Positions 1-6,484 of a stretch of DNA of 8,033 nt are shown piece by piece; position 1 is the stretch's first letter; each line of letters starts with the position of its first letter. Source of the stretch: Solirubrobacterales bacterium (GTDB lineage Bacteria; Actinomycetota; Thermoleophilia; Solirubrobacterales; 70-9); contig JACDBR010000175.1 in NCBI GenBank assembly GCA_013694825.1, positions 1-8,033 on the forward strand, written 5' to 3'. Below the pieces are notes generated by a model. The model searched no databases. It was not told where the DNA came from and saw only the letters and a list, made by a program, of their open reading frames with translations. The position numbers and the translations under genes were made by a program.

Positions 1-183
1 CTTGCCGGCGCCGTTCGGCCCCAGGACGGCGAGCGTGGCACCCGGCTGGAGCTCGAAGGAGACGTCACGCAGGACGGGGCGATCGTTCCGCGCCCGGCCA
101 AGGCCGGTCACCGAGACCGCTGCCGGCTCGTCTGCCAAGGCAGCCTGCGGCGCCCTGCTTGCGGCCCTCGCGCTCGTTGCCAC
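1..183 (-). CDS. ABC transporter ATP-binding protein, N-terminal fragment
   Basis: This is the first 61 codons of an ABC-type ATPase, cut off by the left edge just inside the Walker A motif. Read on the minus strand, the last residues are AVLGPNGAGK, the classic P-loop that binds ATP phosphates. It is preceded by the usual N-terminal ABC pattern (VTGLGRARNDRPVLRDVSF, then ELQPG). About 20 Ala-rich residues come before the first beta strand. I chose GTG at 183 because GGGAGA at 200-195 lies 11 nt upstream, slightly far but the only good Shine-Dalgarno. The gene follows rarA on the same strand after an 84-bp gap, so read-through from rarA is possible. The subfamily cannot be settled from this fragment. 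The short 'VLRDVSFELQPG' style suits exporter ATPases such as the haem exporter subunit CcmA, but this is only a guess. Partner permease genes would lie off the window. Confidence 0.82.
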   Translation of the reverse strand, partial: MATSARAASRAPQAALADEPAAVSVTGLGRARNDRPVLRDVSFELQPGATLAVLGPNGAGK

Positions 184-267
184 AGTGCCGTGATTCTCCC
201 AAGAAGGCGCTTCGCACAGGGCCCGGTGGAGCGCGAGTGAAGATCAGCCCCTCATACGGGGCCTATC

Positions 268-1638
268 TCACCGCGATCGTGGGGGACGCTCGTCAGCCCC
301 GCGGGCTCGCCGCAGCTCCTCGAGCCGCGCGCCGAGCTCGGCCTCGCGGCCGCGATCGGTCGGCTCGTAGAAGCGCTCGCCCCGCAGCGCGTCGGGCGCG
401 AGCTGCTGAGCGGAGACGCCGCCCGGGAGGTCGTGCGGGTACTCGTAGCCCTGCCCGCGGCCGAGCTTGCGCGCGCCGGGGTAATGGGCGTCTCGGAGGT
501 GGTCGGGCGGCAGCTCGGCCCCGTGCTCGCGGACGTACGAGGTGGCGGCCGCTATCGCCCTCGTGACCGCGTTCGACTTCGGCGCCAGCGCCAGGTAGGC
601 GGTGCCCTGGGCGAGGATCAGCCGTGCCTCCGGCATGCCGACGCGATCGGCCGCCAAGGCGCAGGCGTTGGCGAGGGCGATCGCCTGCGGGTCGGCGTTG
701 CCGACGTCCTCGCTGGCAAGGATCACCATCCGCCGCGAGACGATGCGCGGATCCTCTCCCCCCTCGAGCATCGCCGCCAGGTAGTAGAGCGCGGCATCGG
801 GGTCGGAGCCCCGAACCGACTTGATCCACGCGGAGACGTAGTCGTAATGGCGATCGCCCTCGCGGTCGTAGCGCAGCGCTCGCTGCTGGAGGGCATCCTC
901 GGCGCGCTCGAGATCGACCCTTCCGCCGGACCGCCGAACCACCTCGCTCGCGCGCCCGAGGGCCCCGAGCGCGGTGCGCGCGTCGCCCCCGGCGCGTTCG
1001 GCCAGCATCGAGAGCGCCTCGACGTCGACCTCGGGAGGGTCGGCGATCCCGCGCTCCGGATCGTCGAGCGCCCGGCGCAGCAGCGCCTCGGTCGCCTGCG
1101 GGCCGATCGGCTGCAATTCGTAGAGCTGGCAGCGCGAGAGCAGCGCCGAGTTGACCTCGAAGTAGGGATTCTCAGTCGTCGCGCCGATCAGCGTCACGAG
1201 GCCCTCCTCGACGGCCGGGAGGAGCGCGTCCTGCTGGGCTTTGTTGAAGCGGTGGATCTCGTCGAGGAAGAAGATCGTCGGTCGGCCTGAGCCTCGCCGG
1301 CGATCGGCCGCGCGCCCCAGCACGGCCCTCACCTCGGCTCGACCGGCGTTGACAGCCGAGCACTCCTCGAAGGCGCCGTCGGCCGCCGTCGCGACGATAC
1401 GCGCCAGCGTCGTCTTGCCGGAGCCGGGCGGCCCGTGGAGGATCATCGAGTGCGGTTGGCCGCTCTCGATCGCCGTCCGAAGAGTCGAGCCAGGACCCAG
1501 CAGGTGATCCTGACCCAGCAGCTCCTCGAGGCTTGGTGGCCGCATCCTGACCGCCAGGGGAGCCTCGGATGGAGCGACCTCGGTTCGGGTCTCGACGCCG
1601 GGAGCGGGCTCGTCGGAGGGGAACAGCGACTCGGTCAC
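268..1638 (-). CDS. rarA: Replication-associated recombination protein A (RarA/MgsA), AAA+ ATPase
   Basis: RarA (MgsA, relative of eukaryotic WRNIP1/Mgs1) is a clamp-loader-like AAA+ ATPase that acts at stalled or gapped replication forks in the cytoplasm. Counting from GTG 1638 (456 aa, normal family length), the order is: RMRPPSLEELLGQDHLLGPG (about 32-51), Walker A GPPGSGKTT (69-77), Walker B FFLDEIHRF (123-131), sensor 1 GATTENP (152-158), the NSALLSRC arginine-finger region (163-170), sensor 2 GGDART (217-222), then the MgsA tetramerisation domain with GSDPDAALYYLAAMLEGGEDP-type and ASEDVGNADP (308-317) signatures, and the C-terminal HYPGA...GRGQGYEYPHD block (385-403). All key ATPase residues are present. 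A GTG at 1647 would add three residues but directly follows an in-frame TAG; GTG 1638 has AGGTG 6 nt upstream. It is transcribed divergently from the peptidase gene. Confidence 0.95.
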   Translation of the reverse strand: MTESLFPSDEPAPGVETRTEVAPSEAPLAVRMRPPSLEELLGQDHLLGPGSTLRTAIESGQPHSMILHGPPGSGKTTLARIVATAADGAFEECSAVNAGRAEVRAVLGRAADRRRGSGRPTIFFLDEIHRFNKAQQDALLPAVEEGLVTLIGATTENPYFEVNSALLSRCQLYELQPIGPQATEALLRRALDDPERGIADPPEVDVEALSMLAERAGGDARTALGALGRASEVVRRSGGRVDLERAEDALQQRALRYDREGDRHYDYVSAWIKSVRGSDPDAALYYLAAMLEGGEDPRIVSRRMVILASEDVGNADPQAIALANACALAADRVGMPEARLILAQGTAYLALAPKSNAVTRAIAAATSYVREHGAELPPDHLRDAHYPGARKLGRGQGYEYPHDLPGGVSAQQLAPDALRGERFYEPTDRGREAELGARLEELRRARGADERPPRSR

Positions 1639-1644
1639 GCCACA

Positions 1645-1649
1645 CACCT
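1645..1649 (-). promoter_or_regulatory. Ribosome binding site deciding the rarA start
   Basis: On the minus strand AGGTG matches the anti-Shine-Dalgarno and lies 6 nt before GTG 1638. It overlaps the alternative GTG at 1647, which is therefore unlikely to be used because it would have no upstream site of its own. Confidence 0.55.
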
Positions 1650-1763
1650 ACCCGCGAGTGACCCCGCGAGCGCCTCGACCGCTGCGATCGCGCTACGCAC
1701 GGCTTCATCGTCCACCCAACGTCGGCGGAGGATCGGGGGATCCGCCCGCGAACCCGCGCCGGT

Positions 1764-1769
1764 TACGCT
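1764..1769 (+). promoter_or_regulatory. Putative -10 box (TACGCT) for leaderless M20 peptidase transcript
   Basis: TACGCT fits the TAnnnT form of a main-sigma-factor -10 element and ends 6 nt before the ATG at 1776. No Shine-Dalgarno precedes that ATG. In actinobacteria this geometry places the transcript start at the start codon itself. No convincing -35 hexamer is visible. The rest of the 1648-1775 divergent spacer shows only a weak rarA-direction candidate. Confidence 0.5.
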
Positions 1770-1775
1770 TCGCCG

Positions 1776-3110
1776 ATGCAGGCCTCCGGTATCGCCGCGG
1801 TGCCTTCCGAGCTGCGGGAGGCGACCGTAGAGCTGCTCGGCGAGCTGATCCGCCACGACACCGTCAACCCTCCGGGCAACGAACGCGAGCTGCAGGGGCT
1901 GCTCGCGCTGCGCCTCGCCGAGGCCGGCTTCGAGTGCGAGCTGATGGGCGCCGAGCCCGAGCGGCCCAACCTGGTCGCCCGGCTGGGCGACGGAGAGGGC
2001 CCGACCCTGGCCCTGCTGGGCCACTGCGACACCGTTCCGGCGCGCTCTGAGGAGTGGAGCTTCGACCCCTGGAGCGGCGAGCTCTCGGGTGGCGAGGTCC
2101 GTGGCCGCGGCGCCCAGGACATGAAGGGCCAGGTCGCGGCGGAGGTCGCCGCGGCGATTGCGCTCGGTCGCTCGGGCTGGCGGCCCGAAGGCGAGCTGCT
2201 TGTGATCTGCACCGCCGACGAGGAGCGGGGCGCGCTCGGTGCCGAATGGCTGTGCACGCAGCGCCCCGACGCCGTGCGCGCCGATTACGTGATCAACGAG
2301 GGAGGCGGAGCGAGCTTCGAGGTCGGCGGCCGGCGCTTTCATTCGCTGTGCGTCGGCGAGAAGGGGATCTTCCGCTTTCGTCTCCGTGCCCACGGCAGGC
2401 CGGGACACGCCTCGACCCCCGGGTTGGGCGACAACGCGCTGCTGAAGCTGGCGCCGGCGCTCGCCGCGCTCGCAGACCAGCCCCCGCTCGACCCGACGCC
2501 GGAGGGCCTTGCCTTCCTCGCGGCGACGCTTGGCCGCGAGCTCGGCCCCGGCCCGGAGCTCGACGCGGTGCTCGCCGAGCTGGCCGGGGAGGCCCCGGAG
2601 GTCGCCTCCTTCCTGGCCGAGCCGATGCTGCGTGTGACCCTCGTGCCGACGCGCGCCCACGCCTCCGACAAGGACAACGTGACGCCATCGGTGGCCGAGC
2701 TCTTGGTCGACTGCCGGGTTCCGCCGGAGATGGGCGAGCCGGAGGTGCGCGAGCGGATCGCGAGCGTGCTGGGCGCCGATCACGCCGGGCTCGAGCTCGA
2801 GCTCGTGAACCCGACCGTCGGCAATCGCTCGCCGCTCGACACCCGGCTTTCGGTGGCGATCGGGGAATGGCTGGCGGCAAGCGACCCCGAGGCCACCTTG
2901 GTTCCCGTGACGCTGGCCGGCTTCTCGGACTCGAACTGGTTCCGGACCGCCTTCGACTCAGCGATCGTCTACGGATTCTGCCCCCAGCGCGAGATGGGAC
3001 TGCTCGAGGCCGCCCCGCTGATCCACGGGATCGATGAGCGCGCCTCTGCCAACGACCTCGGCCTCGCGGCCTCGTTCTACACCTGGATCGCAAGGGAGCT
3101 GTTGGGATGA
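1776..3110 (+). CDS. M20 family metallopeptidase (ArgE/DapE/ACY1/CPG2-type)
   Basis: This is a cytoplasmic di-zinc hydrolase of the M20 family, which removes acyl or amino-acid groups from small substrates (acetylornithine, succinyl-diaminopimelate, N-acyl amino acids, dipeptides). The 444-aa length is typical. Visible metal and catalytic residues: His83 in LLGHCDTVP with Asp85, Asp115 in GRGAQDMKG, the Glu149-Glu150 pair in TADEERGALGAEWL, Glu175 in INEGGG, and His417 in PLIHGID. The dimerisation/lid domain starts near residue 190 and carries the usual GRPGHAS (207-213). Later landmarks are DKDNVTPSVAELLVDCRVPP and GFSDSNWFR. No signal peptide is seen. The start is ATG 1776, with no Shine-Dalgarno but a -10-like box 6 nt upstream. 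The stop overlaps the next gene (ATGA), so the two are probably co-translated. The substrate cannot be assigned: no arginine or lysine biosynthesis genes are nearby, so argE or dapE names are not justified. Confidence 0.93.
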   Translation: MQASGIAAVPSELREATVELLGELIRHDTVNPPGNERELQGLLALRLAEAGFECELMGAEPERPNLVARLGDGEGPTLALLGHCDTVPARSEEWSFDPWSGELSGGEVRGRGAQDMKGQVAAEVAAAIALGRSGWRPEGELLVICTADEERGALGAEWLCTQRPDAVRADYVINEGGGASFEVGGRRFHSLCVGEKGIFRFRLRAHGRPGHASTPGLGDNALLKLAPALAALADQPPLDPTPEGLAFLAATLGRELGPGPELDAVLAELAGEAPEVASFLAEPMLRVTLVPTRAHASDKDNVTPSVAELLVDCRVPPEMGEPEVRERIASVLGADHAGLELELVNPTVGNRSPLDTRLSVAIGEWLAASDPEATLVPVTLAGFSDSNWFRTAFDSAIVYGFCPQREMGLLEAAPLIHGIDERASANDLGLAASFYTWIARELLG

Positions 3111-4009
3111 GTGAGCTCGAGTCAGCCGACGGGGCCGAGCCCGGTCGCGACGAGGCCGGCCCAGGTGCCGGCAGCGGAGGCGGAGATGGCCGCGGCGACG
3201 GGCCGATCCGGCTCGGCGGAATGGCGATGCGAAACGGACTCCTGATCCACGGCCCCACCTCATGGGCCGCCGCGACGCGGACCGCCGACGGCCGGATCGA
3301 GGTCGCCTCGGGGAGCAAGCCGACCCTCTCGCAGGGGCGGATCGGCAGCGTCCCGATGCTGCGCGGCCCCGTTCGCCTAGCCGAGGCGATGCTCGTGATC
3401 CCGCTGGTCAAGCTGCGCCTGCGCTCGGCGCGCCTGCCCTTCCAGGACCCGCGCGTGGTCGCCGCCGGCGCCTTGAGCTCAGCCTTGACCGCGCTCGTCC
3501 GCCGCCACGGCTCCGCCGGGCCGCGCGAGGAGCTGATCGCCTCGCTGATCGGCATCTTGCCGGCGCTGACGGCGCTTCGCGACCACGACCTCGCCGCCTA
3601 TCACGGGGTCGAGCACAAGGCGATCGGCGCCTACGAGACCGGAGGCTCGATCGAGGCGGCGCCGAAGGAGCACCAGCGGTGCGGCTCGAACCTGATCGCG
3701 CCGCTGGTCGTTCTCTCGACGGCGGGCCAGCTCATACTCGAGCGGACGCTGGCCAGTCCCGGGCCGCTCTCGCGTGGCGCTGTAGCGGTCGCCGGCATGG
3801 GCGCCTCGGTCGAGCTGTTCGCAAACGCCGAGCGCCGTCCCGGCTCAGTCCTCGGACGCGCCGTCCACGTACCCGGTCACGAGATCCAGCGCCTGCTCTC
3901 GACCCGGGAGCCGACGCCGACGCAGCTCGAGATCGGCGACGCGGCGCTGCGCGCGATCCTCGCCGCCGAGGGCGTCGTCGATCGGCGCGGCGAGGCTTCG
4001 CTCAGGTAG
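3107..4009 (+). CDS. DUF1385 (YqhQ-like) family protein
   Basis: A 300-aa member of the DUF1385/YqhQ family, conserved proteins of unknown biochemical role, usually membrane-associated. Signatures: an N-terminal GGMAMRNGLLIHGP block (37-50) followed by SWAAATRTADGRIEV, then MLRGPVRLAEAM (84-95), the strongest hallmark YHGVEHKAIGAYE (165-177), RCGSNL (191-196), and a C-terminal GHEIQRLLSTREPTPTQLE segment (257-275). Moderately hydrophobic stretches lie at about 117-131, 143-157, 196-211 and 223-238, shorter and less greasy than classic transmembrane helices, so the membrane topology is uncertain. The first 33 residues are a Gly/Ala/acidic, probably disordered tail. The start ATG overlaps the M20 stop as ATGA, with AGGGAG at 3093-3098 placed 8 nt upstream inside the peptidase gene. 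That supports both the start and translational coupling. No function should be assigned beyond the family. Confidence 0.88.
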   Translation: MSELESADGAEPGRDEAGPGAGSGGGDGRGDGPIRLGGMAMRNGLLIHGPTSWAAATRTADGRIEVASGSKPTLSQGRIGSVPMLRGPVRLAEAMLVIPLVKLRLRSARLPFQDPRVVAAGALSSALTALVRRHGSAGPREELIASLIGILPALTALRDHDLAAYHGVEHKAIGAYETGGSIEAAPKEHQRCGSNLIAPLVVLSTAGQLILERTLASPGPLSRGAVAVAGMGASVELFANAERRPGSVLGRAVHVPGHEIQRLLSTREPTPTQLEIGDAALRAILAAEGVVDRRGEASLR

Positions 4010-4062
4010 CTGCGGCCAGCGGCCGATAGAGCGGTGGTGAAGCTCGTCCCGCAGATCCGACG

Positions 4063-5298
4063 GTGCCGGCACGCACCCTCGTTCAAGTGAGCTCTGTGGC
4101 AGCGGTCGCGCCCCCGCCATCGTTCCTGGGCTTCGACAGCTACCAGACCTTCCTCAACGACCTGTTGATCCCGTGGTCGCCGATCGCGCTGCTGCTGGTG
4201 ATCGGCTACTTCATGTGGCGAACGCTGAAGCTGATGCCGCGAACCAAGCCCCAGGAGATCTCGGCGAAGTCCAAGAGCTCGGTCACCTGGGCGGAGGTCG
4301 AGGGCGTCGACGAGACCAAGGCTGAGCTGCGCGAGGTGGTCGACTTCCTCTCCGACCCGCAGCGCTTCAAGCGGCTCGGGGCCCGGGTGCCGAAGGGCAT
4401 CCTGCTGCATGGGCCGCCCGGAACCGGCAAGACGATGCTCGCGAAGGCGGTCGCGCACGAGTCCGGCGCGACCTTCATCAGCCAGTCGGCGTCGAGCTTC
4501 ATCGAGATGTTCGCCGGGCTCGGCGCGGCGCGGATCCGGCGGTTGTTCAAGGAGGCGCGAGACAGCGCCCCGGCAATCATCTTCATCGACGAGCTCGACG
4601 CGGTCGGCGCGCAGCGCGGCAGCGACATCTCCGGCGAGCGCGATCAGACCCTCAACCAGCTGCTGGTCGAGATGGACGGCTTCGACTCGCGCGACAACGT
4701 GATCGTGATGGCGGCGTCCAACCTGCTCGAGAAGCTCGACCCGGCGCTGCTGCGCCCGGGCCGCTTCGACCGCCAGGTCTTCGTCCCTCCGCCCGACATG
4801 CGCGGGCGGCTGTGCATCCTCGAGGTCCACACCAGGGGCAAGCCGCTGGGCCAGGACGTCGTGCTCGAGCGCACCGCCCGCCACGCCGCCGGGCTGACGG
4901 GGGCTGACCTGGCCAACCTCGCCAACGAGGCGGCGATCCTGGCCGGCCGTCACAACCGGGACTTCATCGCCCAGAGCGACTTCGACGACGCCTTCGAGCG
5001 CGTGATCGCCGGCCTGCAGTCACGCAAGCTGATCACCGACCAGGAGAAGCGGGTGATCGCCTGGCACGAGGCCGGGCACGCCCTGGTCTCGGAGCTGCTC
5101 CCGAACGTCGACAAGGTGACGAAGGTCTCGATCGTCCCGCGCGGCAAGGCGCTCGGCTACACGCTGAACCTGCCCCAGGAGGACCGCTACCTGAAGTCGC
5201 GCGAGGAGCTGATCGACCACATGAAGGTGCTGCTCGGCGGGCGCGCGCCGAGCAGATCGCCTTCGGCCGGATCACCACAGGCGCCTCCGACGATCTGA
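4063..5298 (+). CDS. ftsH: FtsH-like AAA+ zinc metalloprotease, first-frame portion (frameshifted gene)
   Basis: FtsH proteases are membrane-anchored hexamers that extract and degrade membrane and regulatory proteins. This 411-aa frame has one hydrophobic segment (about 36-57, [17 protein letters not shown]), then [13 protein letters not shown] (74-86), Walker A GPPGTGKT (117-124), pore loop [12 protein letters not shown] (146-157), Walker B IIFIDE (172-177), the second region of homology ending RPGRFDRQV (231-239), and zinc site HEAGH (335-339). Typical FtsH has two transmembrane helices flanking an extracytoplasmic domain; here only about 75 residues precede the AAA module, and an in-frame TAG at 4027 rules out a longer start. 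Family similarity stops at Ala395, after LLGGRA. Sixteen unrelated residues follow to the stop because one base is missing near 5247. The true C-terminus continues in another frame to 5672. The GTG start is uncertain: GTGs at 4087 and 4096 are alternatives and none has a clear Shine-Dalgarno. Confidence 0.88.
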   Translation: MPARTLVQVSSVAAVAPPPSFLGFDSYQTFLNDLLIPWSPIALLLVIGYFMWRTLKLMPRTKPQEISAKSKSSVTWAEVEGVDETKAELREVVDFLSDPQRFKRLGARVPKGILLHGPPGTGKTMLAKAVAHESGATFISQSASSFIEMFAGLGAARIRRLFKEARDSAPAIIFIDELDAVGAQRGSDISGERDQTLNQLLVEMDGFDSRDNVIVMAASNLLEKLDPALLRPGRFDRQVFVPPPDMRGRLCILEVHTRGKPLGQDVVLERTARHAAGLTGADLANLANEAAILAGRHNRDFIAQSDFDDAFERVIAGLQSRKLITDQEKRVIAWHEAGHALVSELLPNVDKVTKVSIVPRGKALGYTLNLPQEDRYLKSREELIDHMKVLLGGRAPSRSPSAGSPQAPPTI

Positions 5299-5672
5299 AG
5301 CGGGTGACCGCGGTCGCCCGCTCGATGGTGCTCGAGTACGCGATGGGCACCCAGATTCGCTCGCATCAGATCCCCTACGACGACCTCGGCGCCTCCGAGG
5401 CACTGCGCCGTCTCCGCGACGATGAGGTCCAGGCGGTGGCCGAGGAGGCATACCGCGGCGCCCACCGGCTGCTCTCCGAGAACCGCTCGCTGCTCGACGC
5501 GATCGCCGAGCGGCTGCTCGAGAAGGAGTCGATCGAGCGCGACGAGATCCTGGCGCTGATGGGGCGCCGAAACGGCCACGTGGCGGGCCCCCCATCCCCG
5601 GATCACGACCGGCGCTCCCCGCACGACCGAGCCGAGGCGCTGGCCTCCGAGCCGCCGCCCGACCCGGCCTGA
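5247..5672 (+). pseudogene. ftsH: FtsH-like protease, C-terminal portion in shifted frame
   Basis: Reading from 5247 in the -1 frame restores the FtsH protease domain without a gap: [34 protein letters not shown] and a helical stretch ending DEILALMG. The Asp in TGASDDL corresponds to the third zinc ligand of FtsH (the TGASNDL motif of E. coli), so this part is needed for proteolysis. After the fold ends there is a Pro/Asp/Arg-rich, probably disordered tail of about 35 residues. The first possible start codon in this frame is GTG 5304, which is only the Val of KRVTAV. It has no convincing ribosome site, so I do not regard this as a separate gene. With one base restored near 5247 the joined protein would be about 537 aa. 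Whether the break is a sequencing error, a real mutation or recoding cannot be told here. Codon bias is unchanged across the break, which suggests a recent or artefactual event. Confidence 0.8.
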
Positions 5673-5698
5673 GCAGGTCGCCCGCCTGGATCTGAGCC

Positions 5699-5713
5699 GG
5701 CGCCGTCTGCGCC
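5699..5713 (+). terminator. Possible weak hairpin after ftsH
   Basis: GGCGC (5699-5703) and GCGCC (5709-5713) form a perfect 5-bp stem with a CGTCT loop, 26 bp after the ftsH stop and before the epimerase promoter box. There is no T tract. Such short GC-rich hairpins arise by chance in DNA of this composition, so this is only a candidate. Confidence 0.2.
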
Positions 5714-5735
5714 CGGGACCACATACGCCAGCGCG

Positions 5736-5741
5736 TAGACT
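5736..5741 (+). promoter_or_regulatory. Putative -10 box (TAGACT) for leaderless epimerase transcript
   Basis: TAGACT matches TAnnnT and ends 7 nt before the GTG at 5749. The intervening ggcgccc is not a Shine-Dalgarno. The same arrangement precedes the M20 peptidase and kinase genes, which raises confidence in each. No clear -35 element is seen. Confidence 0.55.
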
Positions 5742-5748
5742 GGCGCCC

Positions 5749-6159
5749 GTGTTCGGCCTGATCGACCACGTCGGCGTCGCGACCGACGACCTCGAGACGG
5801 CCATCGGGCTCTATGAGGGCAGGCTGGGGATGCGCCTCGCCCACCGCGAGACGGTGGACTCCCACGGGGTCGAGGCGGTGCTGCTCGACGTCGGCGAGAC
5901 CCACGTCGAGCTGCTGCGGCCGCTCGGAGAGGAGACGGCGGTGGGGAAGTTCCTCGCCCGTCGCGGTCCCGGCCTGCACCACGTCGCCTACCGGACCGAC
6001 GACATCGAGCGCACCCTCGAGGAGCTCAAGGAGACCGGGATCGAGCTGATCGACGCCAAGCCGCGGACGGGGATCCGCGAAAGCCGGGTGGCATTCCTCC
6101 ATCCCCGATCGACCGGCGGCGTCCTGACCGAGATCGTCGAGCCGGCGGCCGGCCACTAG
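5749..6159 (+). CDS. mce: Methylmalonyl-CoA epimerase (VOC superfamily)
   Basis: This enzyme interconverts (S)- and (R)-methylmalonyl-CoA, linking propionyl-CoA carboxylase to methylmalonyl-CoA mutase in propionate, odd-chain fatty acid and branched amino acid breakdown, or in reverse supplying propionyl-CoA. The 136-aa length is standard for the family. The two beta-alpha-beta-beta-beta VOC modules are visible: LIDHVGVATDDLETAIGLYE at the start and GLHHVAYRTDDIERTLEELK in the middle. Expected metal ligands are His7 (DHVGVA), Glu54 (THVELLRP), His78 (HHVAY) and Glu128 (VLTEIVEP). GETHVELLRP and LIDAKPRTG are also characteristic. The start is GTG 5749, supported by the -10-like box 7 nt upstream and the alignment of FGLIDHVGVA with family N-termini. 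No mutase or carboxylase gene lies in the window. Another VOC lyase or dioxygenase is possible but less likely given the motif set. Confidence 0.9.
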   Translation: MFGLIDHVGVATDDLETAIGLYEGRLGMRLAHRETVDSHGVEAVLLDVGETHVELLRPLGEETAVGKFLARRGPGLHHVAYRTDDIERTLEELKETGIELIDAKPRTGIRESRVAFLHPRSTGGVLTEIVEPAAGH

Positions 6160-6224
6160 CCGCGCAAGAGGCTCCCGGAAACGCGGGCCGCAGGGCGCGG
6201 GGAAAACGGGATTGACCAGAGAAC

Positions 6225-6230
6225 AGGAGG
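6225..6230 (+). promoter_or_regulatory. Strong Shine-Dalgarno deciding the start of the 74-aa protein
   Basis: AGGAGG is a full-consensus site, 5 nt before TTG 6236. It lies inside the longer reading frame that would begin at TTG 6212, so it argues for the shorter protein. Confidence 0.75.
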
Positions 6231-6235
6231 ACGGT

Positions 6236-6460
6236 TTGGCAGGCGAGGCGAAGAGGATCGAAGTCGGATTCGACGGCGGCCAGGTGATGAGCATCCGGAT
6301 GACCGACGAGCGCCTCGGGGAGCTGCGCGGCGCGGTCGAGAGCGGCGGGGGCTGGCACGACCTCAACACCGAGGACGGCACGCTCTCGCTCGACCTCGGC
6401 AAGGTCGCCTTCATTCGCGGCGCCGGCGGCAGCCACTCCGTGGGCTTCTCGGGGGCCTAG
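6236..6460 (+). CDS. Hypothetical 74-aa protein upstream of topoisomerase IB
   Basis: I do not recognise this protein. From TTG 6236 it is a soluble 74-residue product with no signal peptide or membrane segment. It shows alternating strand-like segments: RIEVGFDGGQVMSIRM (7-22), a helix TDERLGELRGAVESG (23-37), then GWHDLNTED (39-47) and GTLSLDLGKVAFIRG (48-62), with a Gly/Ser tail. The pattern beta-hairpin, helix, 'W-x-D-L', beta-hairpin suggests one small compact domain. TTG 6236 is preferred over TTG 6212 because of the AGGAGG 5 nt upstream. It ends 24 bp before the topoisomerase start, and that gene has its own AGGAGA, so the two are probably co-transcribed. Codon bias at third positions is like the neighbours, which supports real coding. 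A function linked to the topoisomerase would be pure inference from position. Confidence 0.75.
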   Translation: MAGEAKRIEVGFDGGQVMSIRMTDERLGELRGAVESGGGWHDLNTEDGTLSLDLGKVAFIRGAGGSHSVGFSGA

Positions 6461-6484
6461 CGCGACTGGTTAGGAGAGCCGTCC

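Noticed and set aside
247..262. Hairpin GCCCC-tcatac-GGGGC as a terminator just after rarA
   Set aside because: Only 5 bp of stem, no T tract on the minus strand, and the same-strand ABC gene begins shortly after. Chance palindromes of this size are common here.
433..1290. Long plus-strand open frame opposite rarA (285 aa)
   Set aside because: It is antisense to a confidently identified gene, has no recognisable motif, and long antisense frames are expected in DNA with such high third-position GC.
1635..2783. Long minus-strand open frame opposite the M20 peptidase (382 aa)
   Set aside because: Arg/Ala/Gly-rich low-complexity translation without family features, entirely antisense to a gene with all catalytic motifs present. 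Its tail before rarA lies in the divergent promoter spacer.
2790..2805. Tandem ctcgag/gagctc repeat
   Set aside because: It encodes Leu-Glu-Leu-Glu within the M20 peptidase and is explained by codon choice, not by a separate repeat element.
4013..4025. Hairpin CGGCC-agc-GGCCG between DUF1385 and ftsH
   Set aside because: Short stem with a 3-nt loop and no T tract. It could be chance, and it does not clearly separate the two genes.
3877..4953. Minus-strand open frame opposite DUF1385 and ftsH (358 aa)
   Set aside because: Spans two well-supported plus-strand genes and reads as a composition shadow with no domain signature.
5241..5256. Programmed -1 ribosomal frameshift in ftsH
   Set aside because: No X-XXY-YYZ heptamer is present; the join is an alternating GC run, so a base deletion (sequencing or mutation) is the simpler explanation. 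Not fully excluded.
5304..5672. Independent 122-aa gene starting at GTG 5304
   Set aside because: Its sequence is the direct continuation of the FtsH protease domain, and the GTG is an internal Val codon without a convincing ribosome site.
5272..6414. Minus-strand open frame opposite ftsH C-terminus, epimerase and the 74-aa gene (380 aa)
   Set aside because: It crosses three plus-strand coding regions and their spacers and has no coherent motif.
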